The position numbers were made by a program, and so were the translations under genes. Below, piece by piece: positions 1-12,160 of a DNA stretch of 64,000 nucleotides (within the stretch, counting starts at the first letter, position 1; the number at the start of each line of letters is the position of its first letter). The notes under the pieces are model-generated. The model ran no database searches and was not told where the DNA came from. It was given only the letters and a program-made list of their open reading frames with translations. The stretch is from Dimorphilus gyrociliatus (Eukaryota; Annelida; Polychaeta; Dinophilidae): positions 1,171,713 to 1,235,712 of the forward strand of contig CAJFCJ010000004.1 of assembly GCA_904063045.1 (NCBI GenBank), written 5' to 3'.

Positions 1-120
1 TTTCAAATATTCATTCAATTTACACCGTTTTAAGTAACTAACGAAACAAGAAAAACAACTTCGATCCTTACAATTCTAATTGATTCGTAAAGAATAATTG
101 CAACATTAAAAAAGAATATA

Positions 121-146
121 AGAGAGAGAGAGAAAGAAAGAGAGAG
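121..146. repeat. (GA)n microsatellite
   Basis: Imperfect GA/GAAA tract, purine on the plus strand, starting just inside the intron after exon 4 of the calmodulin-like gene. On the gene strand it is a pyrimidine tract next to the donor site. Confidence 0.9.
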
Positions 147-152
147 TCTTAC

Positions 153-2604
153 TTATGCATGACACTCTTCAGTTCGTCAGCTGTTATCTTGCCAGATCTA
201 TCCTTATCGAACATTCTGAAAGCAGCCATAAGCTGTTCTTCTTGTTCATCCTTATTATCATCTCCGCAATACGAAGTCATCAAAAAGACAAATTCATCAA
301 ATTCGATTTGTCCACTTTCTGTCCACATGAGAAGAATAATCATTATTCCTTTTTACCCTTAGGAAACAACTAAAGAATACTTTCACCCCCTATACAATTG
401 CGTAATACAATGTATTTATTAACCTTACATTAATCTGTTATATAGCATATACACGTAATATACTAATGGACGAATATAGGAAAAGCAATAAAGATGACAA
501 AAACTAGGTTTTCTTGCTTTTCTTGGTAGAAAAATAGTGATTCATTTCCATTAATAAAAGGCATATAAGCTGGATTGTTATTACTTTTTAACGTGGCGCT
601 TTTGAACAAAGTTGAATATGAAACGTAAGTGCTATTAATTAACATCAATATTTTAATATGCAGTTTTTTGTACTTTTTCATTTATATTTATACTTTTTCT
701 CTTGCAAAAAAGTAGCCTGTAAAATTTTCAAATCCATTTTCATTGTACAATGCTTTTTATTTAACTAGGCACGCCAAGTTTGTAAAATAAACACTTTTAA
801 AGAGTTTCCGCTCTAAATAAGCTTTATATGAAAAACAAGAGGGAGAGAGCGAGAGAAATAAAGAAGTATAGAAGGGGTGGGGGGAGGGAAAGGGAGGGAG
901 AGAGGGGGGAAAGAGATTGTAGAAAAAACAGTTATTTTATTTACTAAGATAGCAGTTTCTTTCCAGGCTTAAAGGAAGAGTAATAGTAATATAAAGAAAA
1001 ACTAAAACTGAAATAGCTTGCAGTTTGGAGATCTTAACTGTCTGAGCTTTTTATTTATAGCCTTTATTTACTACGACAACCGGACAAAATCTACCAAAAA
1101 AAGAATGTTAATAGGACAGAAAAAGATAGAGACTAAGACAAACACGAATAGTAACTGTCTACTTTCATTAATGATTGAGATTTTTATTATTAGACAATGA
1201 AATTTAGCAAACTTGCTCATATAACATTAATTGACCATAGTCAAAATTTTACATACATAAGCTCTAATTAGTTTAGATTTTATTCCAGTTTTTATTAAAT
1301 ATTCAAATTTCTATACGCTTATATTCAGGAAATTTTGTCCAATTGCATAGAATGGTAACGAAAATTTTATGCAAAATGTATAAAACCCGCAATATTCTCC
1401 TATTGTAAAATGATAATACGACTAAAATGCCAGAGCGTTTCGCCATCATCGGACTGTGGCGTCCTAAAAGTGGTTCATGTGAAAAAGCGTGATGAGATGT
1501 CTAGATTATTATAGATCAGCTCTTTTCGTTCCTTGTTTTTTGCATGAAATATCGAAATAATCTTAATTGACATTATAGATTCCATTTATTGATGCTCTAT
1601 TTTGTAATTATATAATAAAAAGATGAGATTTTAATGACATTTCTAGAGAAATTGCTATCAATTAGAATTTATCTAATTGGATAAATAAAGAAAGCTAATT
1701 TCGCTAGTCATCCGTATGATGACTAATTAAACGAAGTATAAACTTTTGATACTAATTACAAACACTTCAGCTCTTACGATACTCGTGTTTTTTCTATATA
1801 AATATATCTCTTTCGAATTCCTATATTCTATAGACAAGAAAAGAAAATATTCATTCATTCTTTTATTGCAAAAGTTTTTTTTTTATAAAAAAACCTCGTT
1901 TTGTATATATACAATATATATCTGTATAAAAGAACTTATTTGACCAAAAGATGGCAGTATATTGAGGGAAAAAAATCATTTTATGATAAAATTTTACTGT
2001 AAAATTTAAAAAAAAACTGGAAAACTAGACTCATACAAACCATCTCTATCGTGTTCTCTTATGATGTCCTTCAATTCTGCTTCCGTAGGGTAAATATCCA
2101 AATTCCTCATTACAGTTCCCAATTCTTCGATTGAAATAGCTCCATTGCCGTCTTTATCAAACATGGAAAATGCTGCTTTGTATTCTGTAAAAGAGAATAA
2201 TGAAATATATTGCTTTTTGTATAATTGTTTATATAAAACACACATATACATGCACTCTAATCTACATAGACTTTTACGTATAAAATTATCATTAAAAAAG
2301 TACATATATGAGTGTTCATATAATAATATATATGTGCAGCATAACGTACAGTATATATTCTAATATATCTATATATATATATATATTTCCCTTATTTATA
2401 TTTATAGAAAATGAACGCTTTTCCGAGCTGTATATTAATGCTATCGAATGGCATTTTGTCTCATAATAAAATACGAATATAAACCTTGCAATTGTTCTTC
2501 TGTTAAATGCTTCCTTAAATCGGCCTGAAAAGAAAATGAAAACGTGAGAAAAAGTTATATAAACTTCTATTAAAATGGGATAGAATAATATTTTTACTAA
2601 CCAT
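153..2604 (-). CDS. Calmodulin-like EF-hand calcium-binding protein, 5' part (continues past left edge)
   Basis: Four exons read on the minus strand: 2602-2604 (only the ATG), 2485-2524, 2041-2184 and 153-318. All have GT-AG borders and matching phases (0, 1, 1, then 2 at the last donor). The joined frame gives about 117 residues, starting [20 protein letters not shown] as in calmodulin. Three EF-hand loops are canonical at every ligand position: residues 24-35 ([12 protein letters not shown]), 60-71 ([12 protein letters not shown]) and 100-111 ([12 protein letters not shown]). The fourth EF-hand must lie left of position 1; positions 1-146 look like intron. The linker after EF2 (about residues 77-91) is a few residues longer than in calmodulin, as in troponin C. 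In the family such proteins are cytosolic Ca2+ sensors; calmodulin-like is preferred over troponin C because EF1 is intact. An intron directly after the start codon is common in calmodulin genes. The unspliced open frame ending near 149 is a shadow: the TAA there overlaps the GTAAGA donor. Confidence 0.88.
837..912 (+). repeat. Purine tract with G-quadruplex potential
   Basis: A GA-rich tract that passes into closely spaced G-runs at about 874-909: runs of 4, 6, 3, 3, 3 and 6 G separated by 1-5 bases. It lies in the 1.7 kb intron (319-2040) of the calmodulin-like gene, with the G-rich strand being the transcribed template. Confidence 0.7.
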
Positions 2605-2800
2605 GTTGTAAGCGTAAAACGCCGCAGCCCACAGACAAGTGACGCCTCATCAGATATGCGTTCAGAATCGATCGCTAGCGTCACCTTGGACCGCGTTATA
2701 TTATTGCCAGGCAAATATATGCGCTTTTTAATGAAGTCTATTCTTTTATGAGCAACTTTTGCAAGCTGGAATTTAAAACACGATAAAATAGATGTCACAA
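2605..2800 (-). promoter_or_regulatory. Probable 5'UTR and promoter of the calmodulin-like gene
   Basis: This stretch directly upstream of the ATG-only first exon is GC-richer than its surroundings between about 2610 and 2720. It holds an inverted pair of ATF/CRE-like half-sites: GTGACGC at 2639-2645 and GCGTCAC at 2678-2684. No transcription start can be fixed from sequence alone. The long open frame over this stretch (2316-2798, minus) runs across exon 2 in the wrong frame and is not coding. Confidence 0.35.
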
Positions 2801-3535
2801 TCCTCTTAGGTCCTTCACAGTATTCGTTCTTTCACGGAACGTAATTGAATGTAATTTCCAAATCAGGGTATTAATTTTTTTCCAATTTTCCCCCAAAAAG
2901 TAGGCCAAAACTGGCTAAAAACGTCATACTTATTCAACAATCATTACTTGCGAGACGTAATACTAAATGATCTAATTAGGTAACCATTTTACAACGAAAA
3001 TATATTTTCCAATGAGATGGCTCTTATACGCTATGATTCTTGTTTCTAGAGCTAATGACATCTTTATTGCATCAAAGGTTCCCTAAAAGAAAAGAGTTTG
3101 GGGTAAATATCATAAAAGTCGTACAGGCCTTTTAACTAATGTTGATATACTACACTGATATGTTAAAATTGGAATTATTGATCTCATTTAAGAAATCAAT
3201 TTCATATTTCACTAATATTCATAATGAAAGTTTTTTTTTATATTCGGATGGATGACAAAAGAGAGAATGGAAGAAAGAAAGAAAATAGGACTAGTCTATC
3301 GATACTTTTGTCTTCAATAGTCATAGAATTTCCCAGGAAATTTCATTCTAGACGGTATATGGTTGGAATAAAACTTATGTCGATTATTGTTATTCAATAT
3401 ATAAATGCTAACACTCGGTTTCTTTGATTCGTTGCCGGTATTTCAAAGGTAATAAGAGAAAGAAAATAGAAATAATTTCTAAGCAGCTTTTAATCTAAAA
3501 TCCTTTTATTGAAATTAAAAGGCAAAAAAGAAGAA

Positions 3536-3597
3536 AAAGACAGAGATAGGCAGAGAGAGAAGGAGAGAGACAGAGACAGATAGACAGACAAACTGAG

Positions 3598-3632
<35 letters not shown>

Positions 3633-3643
3633 AGGAGGGAGGG
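3536..3643. repeat. (GA)n microsatellite with GACA units
   Basis: Long polypurine tract, purine on plus. The core at 3601-3629 is uninterrupted GA, flanked by GACAGA-type units. Minus-strand open frames of Ser/Leu repeats across it are translation artefacts of the repeat. Confidence 0.9.
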
Positions 3644-4510
3644 ATATTCATAAAATGACTGTTCTTTCTCAAAATTATAGTCAATTGAGAAAATATTCAC
3701 AAGATTATGTTGCAGTATAGAAAAGAACAAAAATAATCTTTATTCTTTAAGACAATAGATATCTTGTAATTAAGCTAGTAGGACACCTTATAAACTCGTC
3801 ATAAGAGTCTTTTTATTGATGTCGTTAATGGCCTAATAAAAAAACACAAGAGTTTAACAACTTTTATTAATGAATAGGAAACGTATTCAGAGTAATTTAT
3901 GCAAATACTTTACTTAGATATTGAATTGATTAATCTTTTGCCTCATTATCTCAGAATATTTTGTAAAGCCCCAAATATAAATCGATAATACTATGTTGAA
4001 GAACAATTTATGCTGATGATAAGCGTCTATTAATTGCATCTTTTGAACAATAATTGACACGGAAATCGTATTTTTTATCATAATTGTTTTCATAAACATC
4101 TCAGACTCTAATCAATTATTTTAGCGCCGATCAAGAATTTATATGAAAAAAATCGATAGCTGTCATTGATCGCTCTTTTGTATTTAACCAAAAGTTATGA
4201 AAGAAATTTTTTCCAATGCCATGAGACTCTTCTACATATGAATCCTTTTCTCTTTTTACTGTATTCTCTCTTTTTGTCCTCTCAATTATTCTCTATTTTC
4301 TCTCCTTCTTTCCTTGCTTTTCTTTTTTGCAGTGTAAAATGTTTTGTGTAGGCAAACGCAACATATCTATTGATCTTTTGTGGAAAAAGAATAATTTCCT
4401 AAAGTATCTCATATAAATTAAGCACAAAATAACCTGAATTTTGCAAAGGAAATATACAGAGGGAAAAAAATTGCATGCTGCGCAACCAAGTTCTCAGAGG
4501 ACTTGTTCCA

Positions 4511-4574
4511 ACTGCAATACTGCAATGCGCTAACGCTGTCCGCATTTCCAACAATGCGGGCGTCGTATTGCAGT
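4511..4574. other. GC-rich imperfect hairpin in AT-rich DNA
   Basis: Outer arms ACTGCAATAC (4511-4520) and GTATTGCAGT (4565-4574) are perfect reverse complements. Inner arms CCGCATT (4540-4546) and AATGCGG (4553-4559) close a 6-nt loop. The two sides between the stems are unequal (19 and 5 nt), so it is a bulged hairpin, not a perfect one. The stretch 4470-4610 is clearly GC-richer than its flanks. Function unknown; a non-coding RNA precursor or a regulatory element are both possible. Confidence 0.45.
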
Positions 4575-5934
4575 CGGTTTTTAGCGTGAATCTCAGGGGA
4601 AGAATGTAAAGCGTTTCTTTTTTATTAGGTCTAGTGTATTTTACAATATGTGTAGTACAGTAGATAGAGTATCTGGTGAAAAATACGTTTAGTTATAGGT
4701 GCCTAATATAAAAGACTGGGATGTAAATTTATTTTGTATATTATCTTCTATATAATAATAAGCATATATATATGTAAATGCATATGTTTATATCGCCTTT
4801 ATGCATATATAATGAGAGAGCAATGACAATTAACATTGGAAAACGGCATATTTGTTTATTACTGAATAAATAACTGATAAAAATACAGTATAAAGAAAGT
4901 CAATAAAACAGTTACAGTTGTTTGGCTGCTGTAAAAAGCAATATGAATCCATAAATATAAATAAAAAAATAAAAAAAATGTTTAATATCATTATTTGAAT
5001 TTTTTTTTGCTGTAGACGGAGAGAATAAAGTACTGCAATTTTTTTTTAATGTCCTTACATGATTATATCCCAAGTGAAGAGAGGCACATATAGACAGGAA
5101 ACAAACTTCAAGAAAGTTGGGGTTAATTCATATCAACTTACTCAACTTATTAGGAAATTCCATTTTGCTACTGAAATTAAATATTTGCTCTCATTTAACC
5201 TTAATAGGAAGTACACTCTAAAATTGTTTACTTGATATCCTTGATAATATAACTAACATGTACTTTTTGAGGGTATTGAAATTACATCAAATTACTCACA
5301 ACAACATACCATATAATTAATTATTTCTTACAATCATATGATTAAATATATAAATTAATACCTAGCGTTAATGAAATTTTCCGTCTAGTCTTTAAATCAA
5401 TTCCCAATATTCTATTATTCTTTGAATACTATTTACAGAATCATTCATATAAACAAGACACAAAGAAATTGTATGTATGAATATAAATGTTTTTTGGTTG
5501 CTAATAATTATTCCTTTTTTTTATATAAACAAAAGAAAAATTTATTTAAAGAATAGTTTCGCATGCATGAATAGCATATTGGAATTCGTTAAGCGCGCTA
5601 ATGATTCCCGAAAAGGCAATAACAAAAGGAATAACTTAATGAGTTTCTTTTCGAATGGATAAATCCTTTGTGATGTTTAAGAAATTGTCTTTGAATAAGA
5701 TTTATAACCTCGTAAAGACAAACGAAGACAAAAAAAAGGGAACTTTCTTTTTTCATTATTATTTTATTTATATGGAAATATATAGAATTATTTTAATAAA
5801 TAATAAAACAAATAATAATTGTATTACATCACTTTTTTTTTAATTTGTTTTATCGAAATATATAGACTTGGTTTTATTTAAAGACTTTCATGTATTCCAC
5901 TGCAAATACAGTGTATTACAATAGATATTATTGC

Positions 5935-5960
5935 ATATATATATATATATATATATATAT
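5935..5960. repeat. (TA)n microsatellite
   Basis: Uninterrupted TA dinucleotide run. Confidence 0.9.
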
Positions 5961-6385
5961 CATAGAAATTTTTCATATTAAATAATAAATATTATTGAAT
6001 TTTAAATAATCCTCAATAAATTTATACAGTTTTACGTAGATCGTAGGGGGTGGGAGTTCCCTGTTTAGCTCATAACTTAGCTGAAATATAATAAAAGCTA
6101 CTTTTCTGTTATAGCTCGTTCATTTGTTAAATAATTTATTGACCTAGTTTAATAAATAGATAAGGTATACGAACAATTAAATATAAATAACCTTATTAAA
6201 AATGAGATGATGAGTTACTCTTTATACTCTTTGAAAAGAATAATGAAAGTATTTGGCAATCAATGATATAATGTTAATTAATTGGTCAATTTGGTTAAGT
6301 ATATCCCAAGAAAATGTAATGGCATTTTATTTACTTTAGCAATATTTACAGTGAATCATGTAGAGCGATTTTACACGATTAAAAT

Positions 6386-6510
6386 AAAGAGAGTAAGAGA
6401 GCAGGGTAGCACTAAGTAGACGCAAAGCGAGTGAGGGAAAGAGCGAGGAGAAACAGAAATAGAGATAGAAAAGAGGTAGTGAAGGAAAGAGAGAGAGAGA
6501 AGTAGAGGAG

Positions 6511-6555
<45 letters not shown>

Positions 6556-6612
6556 GAATAGATAGACAGAGAGAGAGAGGGAGAGAGAGGGAGAGAAAGA
6601 GAAAGATTGGGG
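6386..6612. repeat. Compound (GA)n/(GATA)n microsatellite
   Basis: Polypurine GA tract enclosing a GATA tetranucleotide array (about 11 units, 6511-6554, plus degenerate units to about 6568), then more GA. Purine is on plus. The Ser/Leu/Ile/Tyr-rich minus-strand open frames here are repeat translations. Confidence 0.9.
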
Positions 6613-7417
6613 AAGGAATGGGGGGCACGATGGTGGTAATGGACAAGTCATACTACTTTGACGTCTTTGAAAGCTAACTTAATTTTTACAAACTTCTACT
6701 TTCTTTGCTAATGATTAAGATACATAAAAATGTCAAAAATCACTTTTAGGACAATGTTAAATATTTTATGTAGTTTTTCAATGACATTGTGGAATTTTTT
6801 TTCCCGATATTACAATTAGTGTAATCCAGAAATAAATGAGTTTCGTATATAACCTCTGGTTGTATCATATCGTATATCGTTAGTGTTGGTTTACTTTTAT
6901 TCATAATTCTTGTCATTTGTGTGTACCATGAAAAAGGAGTTTCGTTAGAACAGAGATAAAGAGGAAACAGAAGAGAGAAATGTAGATAGGCAGAGTGAGG
7001 GTAAAAAAGACGGAAGAGCTAGAGAATAGTTTAAAAAAAAAAAAGACAAATAGATAACAAGCTTGAAAAGAGCAAGATAGAAAGTGAAAGAATATTGTTT
7101 AAGCCGTGAGTGGCTCCATCTTTCGTATTTTTAGACGTTGACTTTGAAACCTTCACCAAATAGAAACTTACACATTCCTCTATATAGTAACGGGAATCGC
7201 GAATTTTCGGATAAATAAAGAATATTGTGCCAAATAGAACAAAGACGTGTTTGTAACAATAAAGTAAATAAGTTTAAAAATGTCTTTTATATAGAAAATC
7301 TCAAACGCATCTTGACTCTTTAATCATTTCTTCCTTGTACGGATTTTCTTTCTATTCTGAAAGATATCTAATGTTTCCTTAATACTTTTATGTCGCGTCT
7401 AGTTGACTATTCCTTTA

Positions 7418-7419
<2 letters not shown>

Positions 7420-7452
<33 letters not shown>
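7420..7452. repeat. (TA)n microsatellite
   Basis: Uninterrupted TA run of about 33 bases. Confidence 0.9.
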
Positions 7453-7454
<2 letters not shown>

Positions 7455-8320
7455 GATTAATAAAATTTATACAGCCCAGTTCATATTAGTATACGATATA
7501 TGATAAATGCTTATACATTTTTTAGACATACCTTTCGTAATATCTTTCAATACTATGCAATTGCTAAATAGCAACACAAATAATTAGTTTTAACAGATTC
7601 TGCAACATATTCAATACACTAAAAAGGTATATAAATAATTTAAATCTATCTTTCTTAAACACAATGTTAATAAAATTTTATAGCAGACAGCCAATAATTT
7701 ACTCACTGGGAAGGAATTTTAAATATTGATATAATTAAAAAACGTTAGCTAATATTATACAAAGAAAATTCCCTGTAAGTATTATTATTATAGTTTTCTA
7801 GTAAGCTTCTTGCATTCTAAACGATTCTTTAATTAAATATATCGTATTAATGTGAGAAATTTGATAATGTTTATTTATTTTCTGTATATAAAGGAGTGAA
7901 AGTTAAATGTATTGATATTTAACGCATGAAGAATGCATGTTTATTATCATTGTAACATTTTACAAACTGAATGTAAAGTAAAACGTTATCAGTGACAAAA
8001 TACTTCTACTTCCCCTCTAAAATTTCTATAAGACGGTATAACTAATCATTTTAGACCTTGGAATTATTATTTCATAAGGTTTTTTCCAGTTCAGCTCAAT
8101 GAGCAATAAAACTTGCTCTCTTATGGAATTATTCAATAAAATTCAATTAATGTAAACCTTGAAAGTTTACTTGATACATTTTTTTCTTCTAATATCTTAA
8201 AATATCTTTTTCTATTTTTTGTTTGTTAAAATAAATCCATATATAGTTTTATTTTTAAGAAAAAGCAATTCATATAAACGTGTCTCTAGCTTTTTTCATA
8301 AGGGAAACTTTTTCATTGAA

Positions 8321-8354
8321 ATATATATATATATATATATACTGTATATATAAA
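8321..8354. repeat. (TA)n run with CTG interruption
   Basis: TA run interrupted once as ATATACTGTATATA. The same interruption recurs in several other TA runs of the window. Confidence 0.8.
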
Positions 8355-10353
8355 CAATTGAGATAGATAAGGAGAATAAGTGTAACAAACTAAAGTTTTA
8401 CAGCTTAGCGCATTTTTTAAATTTTATCTCATTTTAGTATTCTTTATGTGTTGAATGATTTTATTTATATGTTTACAATACTTTAGAAAGAAATCTGTTT
8501 TTTATAAATCCACAACCAATTCTTCTTAAAGGAGTTCCTATTGGATTTTTTTGCTATTTATTAGCCACATGTAATTGTGCATATGTGCATATAATATCTT
8601 CAGAAATAAACGTATAAATATGCTCTAATACTGAATATAAAAGATAGGTGTCGTCATTGGTACTGGTATTTAAAGCATTGCAAATATGCAAGGATGTTTG
8701 ACGTTTAATTGATAGGCTTATAATTTTCAAATCAATCTTTTCGAACAGCTTGCGAAATATAAACGATTGACAAAAATATATTGTACATGTTGTATGTTAC
8801 TAGTATTTCTTTTTTAATATAAGTATCCTAGATAATATATTCAAGGAGATGGCAGCACTAGGAATTACGAGGGAAGGGGGGAGAGAGGGAGGGTAGTGAA
8901 AGAGCTACTTACATGTGTACAGTGGAAAAAAATCGAACAAGGTTATTGATAAAAGCTAATTAATTATGTATAACTATATTTAACCTTTAATGACAGTATT
9001 AGTAAGAGTTATGTTGTAATTAAGATGAGCAAACACCTATCGCTTGGCTAATAATTCCATATTGAATATGATTACTGGTTGATGAAAAATGCAAGAGAAT
9101 TTAAAGATTATAGAGCAATATTTTTGACCCTATCTAACTGAATCTATTTATCCTGATATAATATATGTTCCTTTTAATGTCTAGGCAATAAGCCTTTTTA
9201 CCAATTCGTTTATCATATAGCTATCTCCTGTCTGTTCCCAACGTTTTTCCATAATAAGAAACGGAAACGGAAAGTAATCGTAAATGGCTGTCGATATATG
9301 TGGTAGGAATATACTAGAGAAGAGACTAATTAACTATTGCTCGAGGGAATAATATAAAATAAATTTAAGAGATGAGGGAGTGTTGATGAGAACTTTTTAA
9401 TTTAGAAATATTAACTATTTTCTTTTCCATGTTAAAAACGTATAATGACGAAATTAATAAAAAATTAATTATCTGTTAACCTCTCTCCTTCACTTGATTT
9501 AAGATTTCCCATTAGCTAATAAAACAGTCTAATTTATATTAAAATTAATTTGCTTCTAGACGAAAAAAGAAAGGGAAGAAAACCTTTAAAAATCTCTTTC
9601 AAAAGGCATAAAATTTTTGAAGAAACGAAATTAGAAGGAACACTTTGCAAATGTTCTGCAGGGTTTGAAAATTTTGCCTCGAAGTAACCTTTTTTATAAG
9701 AAAAACAATCCTATTTTTTTCTATAAAAAGTATATTCTAGGAGATAAATTATTGAGATTCGAACATCGGATGAGAATCTACGCTAAGACTTTTATATTTT
9801 GATAAGAAGATCTTTGTAGATTACAAATATTTATTACTAGCTTTCCGGAGTGTTAAATAGATAACGATCAAACTTATATTATTACATGAGCATGCATCCA
9901 ATTAGCAGTTAAAATTAAATGGGGAATTAATAAATAGATATGTTGAAATGATTATTTAGTTAAATTTATATGCTGACCATCGTCTGAAACCAGAAGGGAA
10001 TAAAGTCGAAGGGAAGGATTTTAACATTTTCACTTTAGTCTATTCAAATGTTGAAACATCTTCACTTAGAGGAAAATTCAATTAAAGATCTACCTGTGTA
10101 TTCTCCACTTGGATTCTCTCCATAGATTGCCTACTTTCATTCATTTATCTTTTCCCATATTAGGAAATTCTTTTAATGTAAGAATTTATCGAAGAGATAA
10201 GAAATTTTTAGATTTCTTATCTATTATCAGGAAGTTCAACAAATTGAGAAAATGTAAAAGGAGGATAAGATAGATTAAATCATTCGAATATTTATAAGAA
10301 CTTTTCATGGAGATTTACACCAACAGGTTGCAAGAATATTCCAGTATATACAA

Positions 10354-10510
10354 CTAATTTGCATACATATCCAGCTCGATTGACGTCGAGTAAAGGCGAG
10401 GCGGGCGTAAAGGACGCTCTCCGTGACGGCACACAAGCTCGAGACGGTCTCCATCAAGCCGAATTTGTTCCGCCTCAATCAACCAGCCGCCAACTTTTTC
10501 ATCCATTATA
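10354..10510 (-). other. GC-rich island with a possible terminal exon, unrecognised
   Basis: On the minus strand a strong 3' splice-site-like sequence (a run of nine T then GTAG, ending at about 10511) precedes 157 bases of open frame that starts T-ATA-ATG-GAT-GAA and ends in TAG at 10354-10356. The protein reading includes EKVGGWLIEAEQIRLDGDRL and later RHGERPLRPPRL. GC is near 57% across 10381-10500, far above the background. No family is recognised. The opposite strand is also open, as expected from base composition, so coding status is uncertain. It lies 1.65 kb beyond the stop of the homeobox gene and could equally be a conserved regulatory element. Confidence 0.22.
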
Positions 10511-10779
10511 CTACAAAAAAAAATATATAGAATAAAAGAAGACAAAGACACAGAAGGCTTATAGAAAGAGGTGAATTCCATATTTGAAGAGAAAAATAGC
10601 AATGTTAGTAGAAGTGTTGCAAAGGGCTCAATGACGTAATAACTCAAGATTCTGATGCGACTCAAATTTCAAAATATACACTTCCTAGAGACTGTTCATT
10701 TGTAAATTTTAAAACATGTACCCTTACGATTTTGATTTAGTAATAGAGATAAAGAATTAAACAGTAGATATATGGAAAG

Positions 10780-11045
10780 GGCTAAATCTCGTCTCCGCCG
10801 AACCGAACACCGTACAAGGCCGCCTCGCCGTAATTCTATTACGTTTTTCATCATCGCCAAAGTCGGCCCTCTTCCGCCCAATCCTGTCCGCGCAATGATT
10901 CACGGCACGGGGGCCAAGTGACATTTTCCTGGAAGCATCTGTCGTTAGGTTGCTGACAGCTGCCATTATTGGCGGGGCGTTAGACAGTCGATCAGGTGCA
11001 CACACCGTCCCAACTAGTCTCAAGGGTCGACTTGTTAATGTCTTG
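10780..11045. other. GC-rich island, possible promoter or first exon
   Basis: About 60% GC at its core (10861-10980), against roughly 30% around it. On the minus strand a frame from an ATG at about 10966 reads MAAVSNLTTDASRKMSLGPR and stays open to about 10757. A second minus-strand frame is open from about 10896 and has a phase-2 donor (TACG|GTGTTC) that would fit the putative acceptor at 10511. No domain was recognised. Candidate E-box-like motifs (CAGCTG, CAGGTG) are present near 10955-11000. It is either the 5' end of an unknown gene or a regulatory island. Confidence 0.25.
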
Positions 11046-11538
11046 TTTGTTTTGTAGAGCCGCCATAGTCGAATGCTATTGTTTCTATTCTTTTCATTCG
11101 TTTATTTATTCTTTGTTAAAATTGATGGAGTCTAGTTGAAAATTTCGTCAAGTAATTATCCCCAATGTCTTGAAATTCGCATTAGAATAAGAAACAATCA
11201 TAACTAGCCTACAATACCATTTAGTTGGTATTTTATCAATGAAAAAAGAAAAAGATATGCTACGATCTTTAAATTCATGGATAACTTTTGATTGACCCAT
11301 TAAAAAAATGTGTGTAAAAATATTTTCGCTAGTTTTATTCAATTGAGAAGAGAAAACGAGGAGAGAAAGAGGAAGGTTTATATTGTAATAAATTGTAAAA
11401 TAATAATAGTAAAAGGCTGTAAGTAAGGAGGATAAATTAAAGAATAAAAGAAACAAAGTTGAATAGATAGATTTATTCAAAAAATTCTGTATTGCTTTTG
11501 TATTATATTGAAAACGAATTGAACGCATATAGATGTAC

Positions 11539-11541
<3 letters not shown>

Positions 11542-11595
<54 letters not shown>
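11542..11595. repeat. (TA)n microsatellite
   Basis: Pure TA run of about 54 bases. It gives rise to a spurious Tyr-Ile repeat open frame (11148-11654, minus). Confidence 0.95.
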
Positions 11596-11598
<3 letters not shown>

Positions 11599-11702
11599 GG
11601 ATTATTATATGCTTTGAGACATTTAAAATAAAAATAAAAGGAAACAACATGCAACTTTTAATGTATACATCAAAATATTCACACTTACTGTTATATACAT
11701 TT

Positions 11703-11704
<2 letters not shown>

Positions 11705-11790
<86 letters not shown>

Positions 11791-11792
11791 AT
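11705..11792. repeat. (TA)n microsatellite, interrupted
   Basis: About 88 bases of TA with interruptions GTG and TTT. It lies about 370 bp downstream of the homeobox stop codon; further short TA runs follow to about 11950. Confidence 0.95.
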
Positions 11793-12160
11793 TCATTTGT
11801 TCTTTAATTTAAAAATACTTGCACACTCAGAAAATGACTAGAATTCTTTATAACTATTTAAACATACATGTATAAATATATATAATTATATATTTAATTA
11901 TATATATATATATTTATCTTTGTTATATATAAACAAATGTTCTTATATAGTTTTTATATATTTAATATAAGAATATTTGGATTTACATGTATTTTTTTCT
12001 CTGTATATACATATCTTTTTGTGATATATGTGTAAGAGCACGAAAGCACCGATTATACATACGTTGTACACTTACATTTTCTGTCAAAACCAAACACCAA
12101 ATTTAATCTATAGTTTAAAGCTTGAAACTTTTTTCTTGATAAAAATATAGCATAAGCAGT

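Larger units (their letters stand above)
2805..10353. other. Gene-free AT-rich interval
   Basis: About 7.5 kb without a recognisable gene on either strand. Open frames here are short, AT-driven or made by microsatellites. It contains the (GA)n and (GATA)n tracts, several (TA)n runs and the hairpin at 4511-4574 listed separately. A purine/G-run tract at 8871-8893 (G-runs of 3, 6, 3 and 3) is a second potential G-quadruplex. Confidence 0.6.

Noticed and set aside
2316-2798. 160-codon minus-strand open frame over the calmodulin-like 5' region
   Set aside because: It overlaps the real 40-nt exon 2 and the ATG exon in another frame and has no domain. The spliced EF-hand model explains the locus.
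3490-3730. Ser/Leu-rich minus-strand frames
   Set aside because: Translations of a GA microsatellite; no stop codons occur in that repeat.
6371-6651. Ser/Leu/Ile-rich minus-strand frames
   Set aside because: Pure translations of the GA/GATA microsatellite.
9751-9790. GATTCGAAC-like tRNA T-loop motif
   Set aside because: No matching T-stem, acceptor stem or anticodon arm around it.
11148-11654. 168-codon minus-strand frame with Tyr-Ile repeats
   Set aside because: Driven by a (TA)n run; flanks are AT-rich with no domain or splice support.
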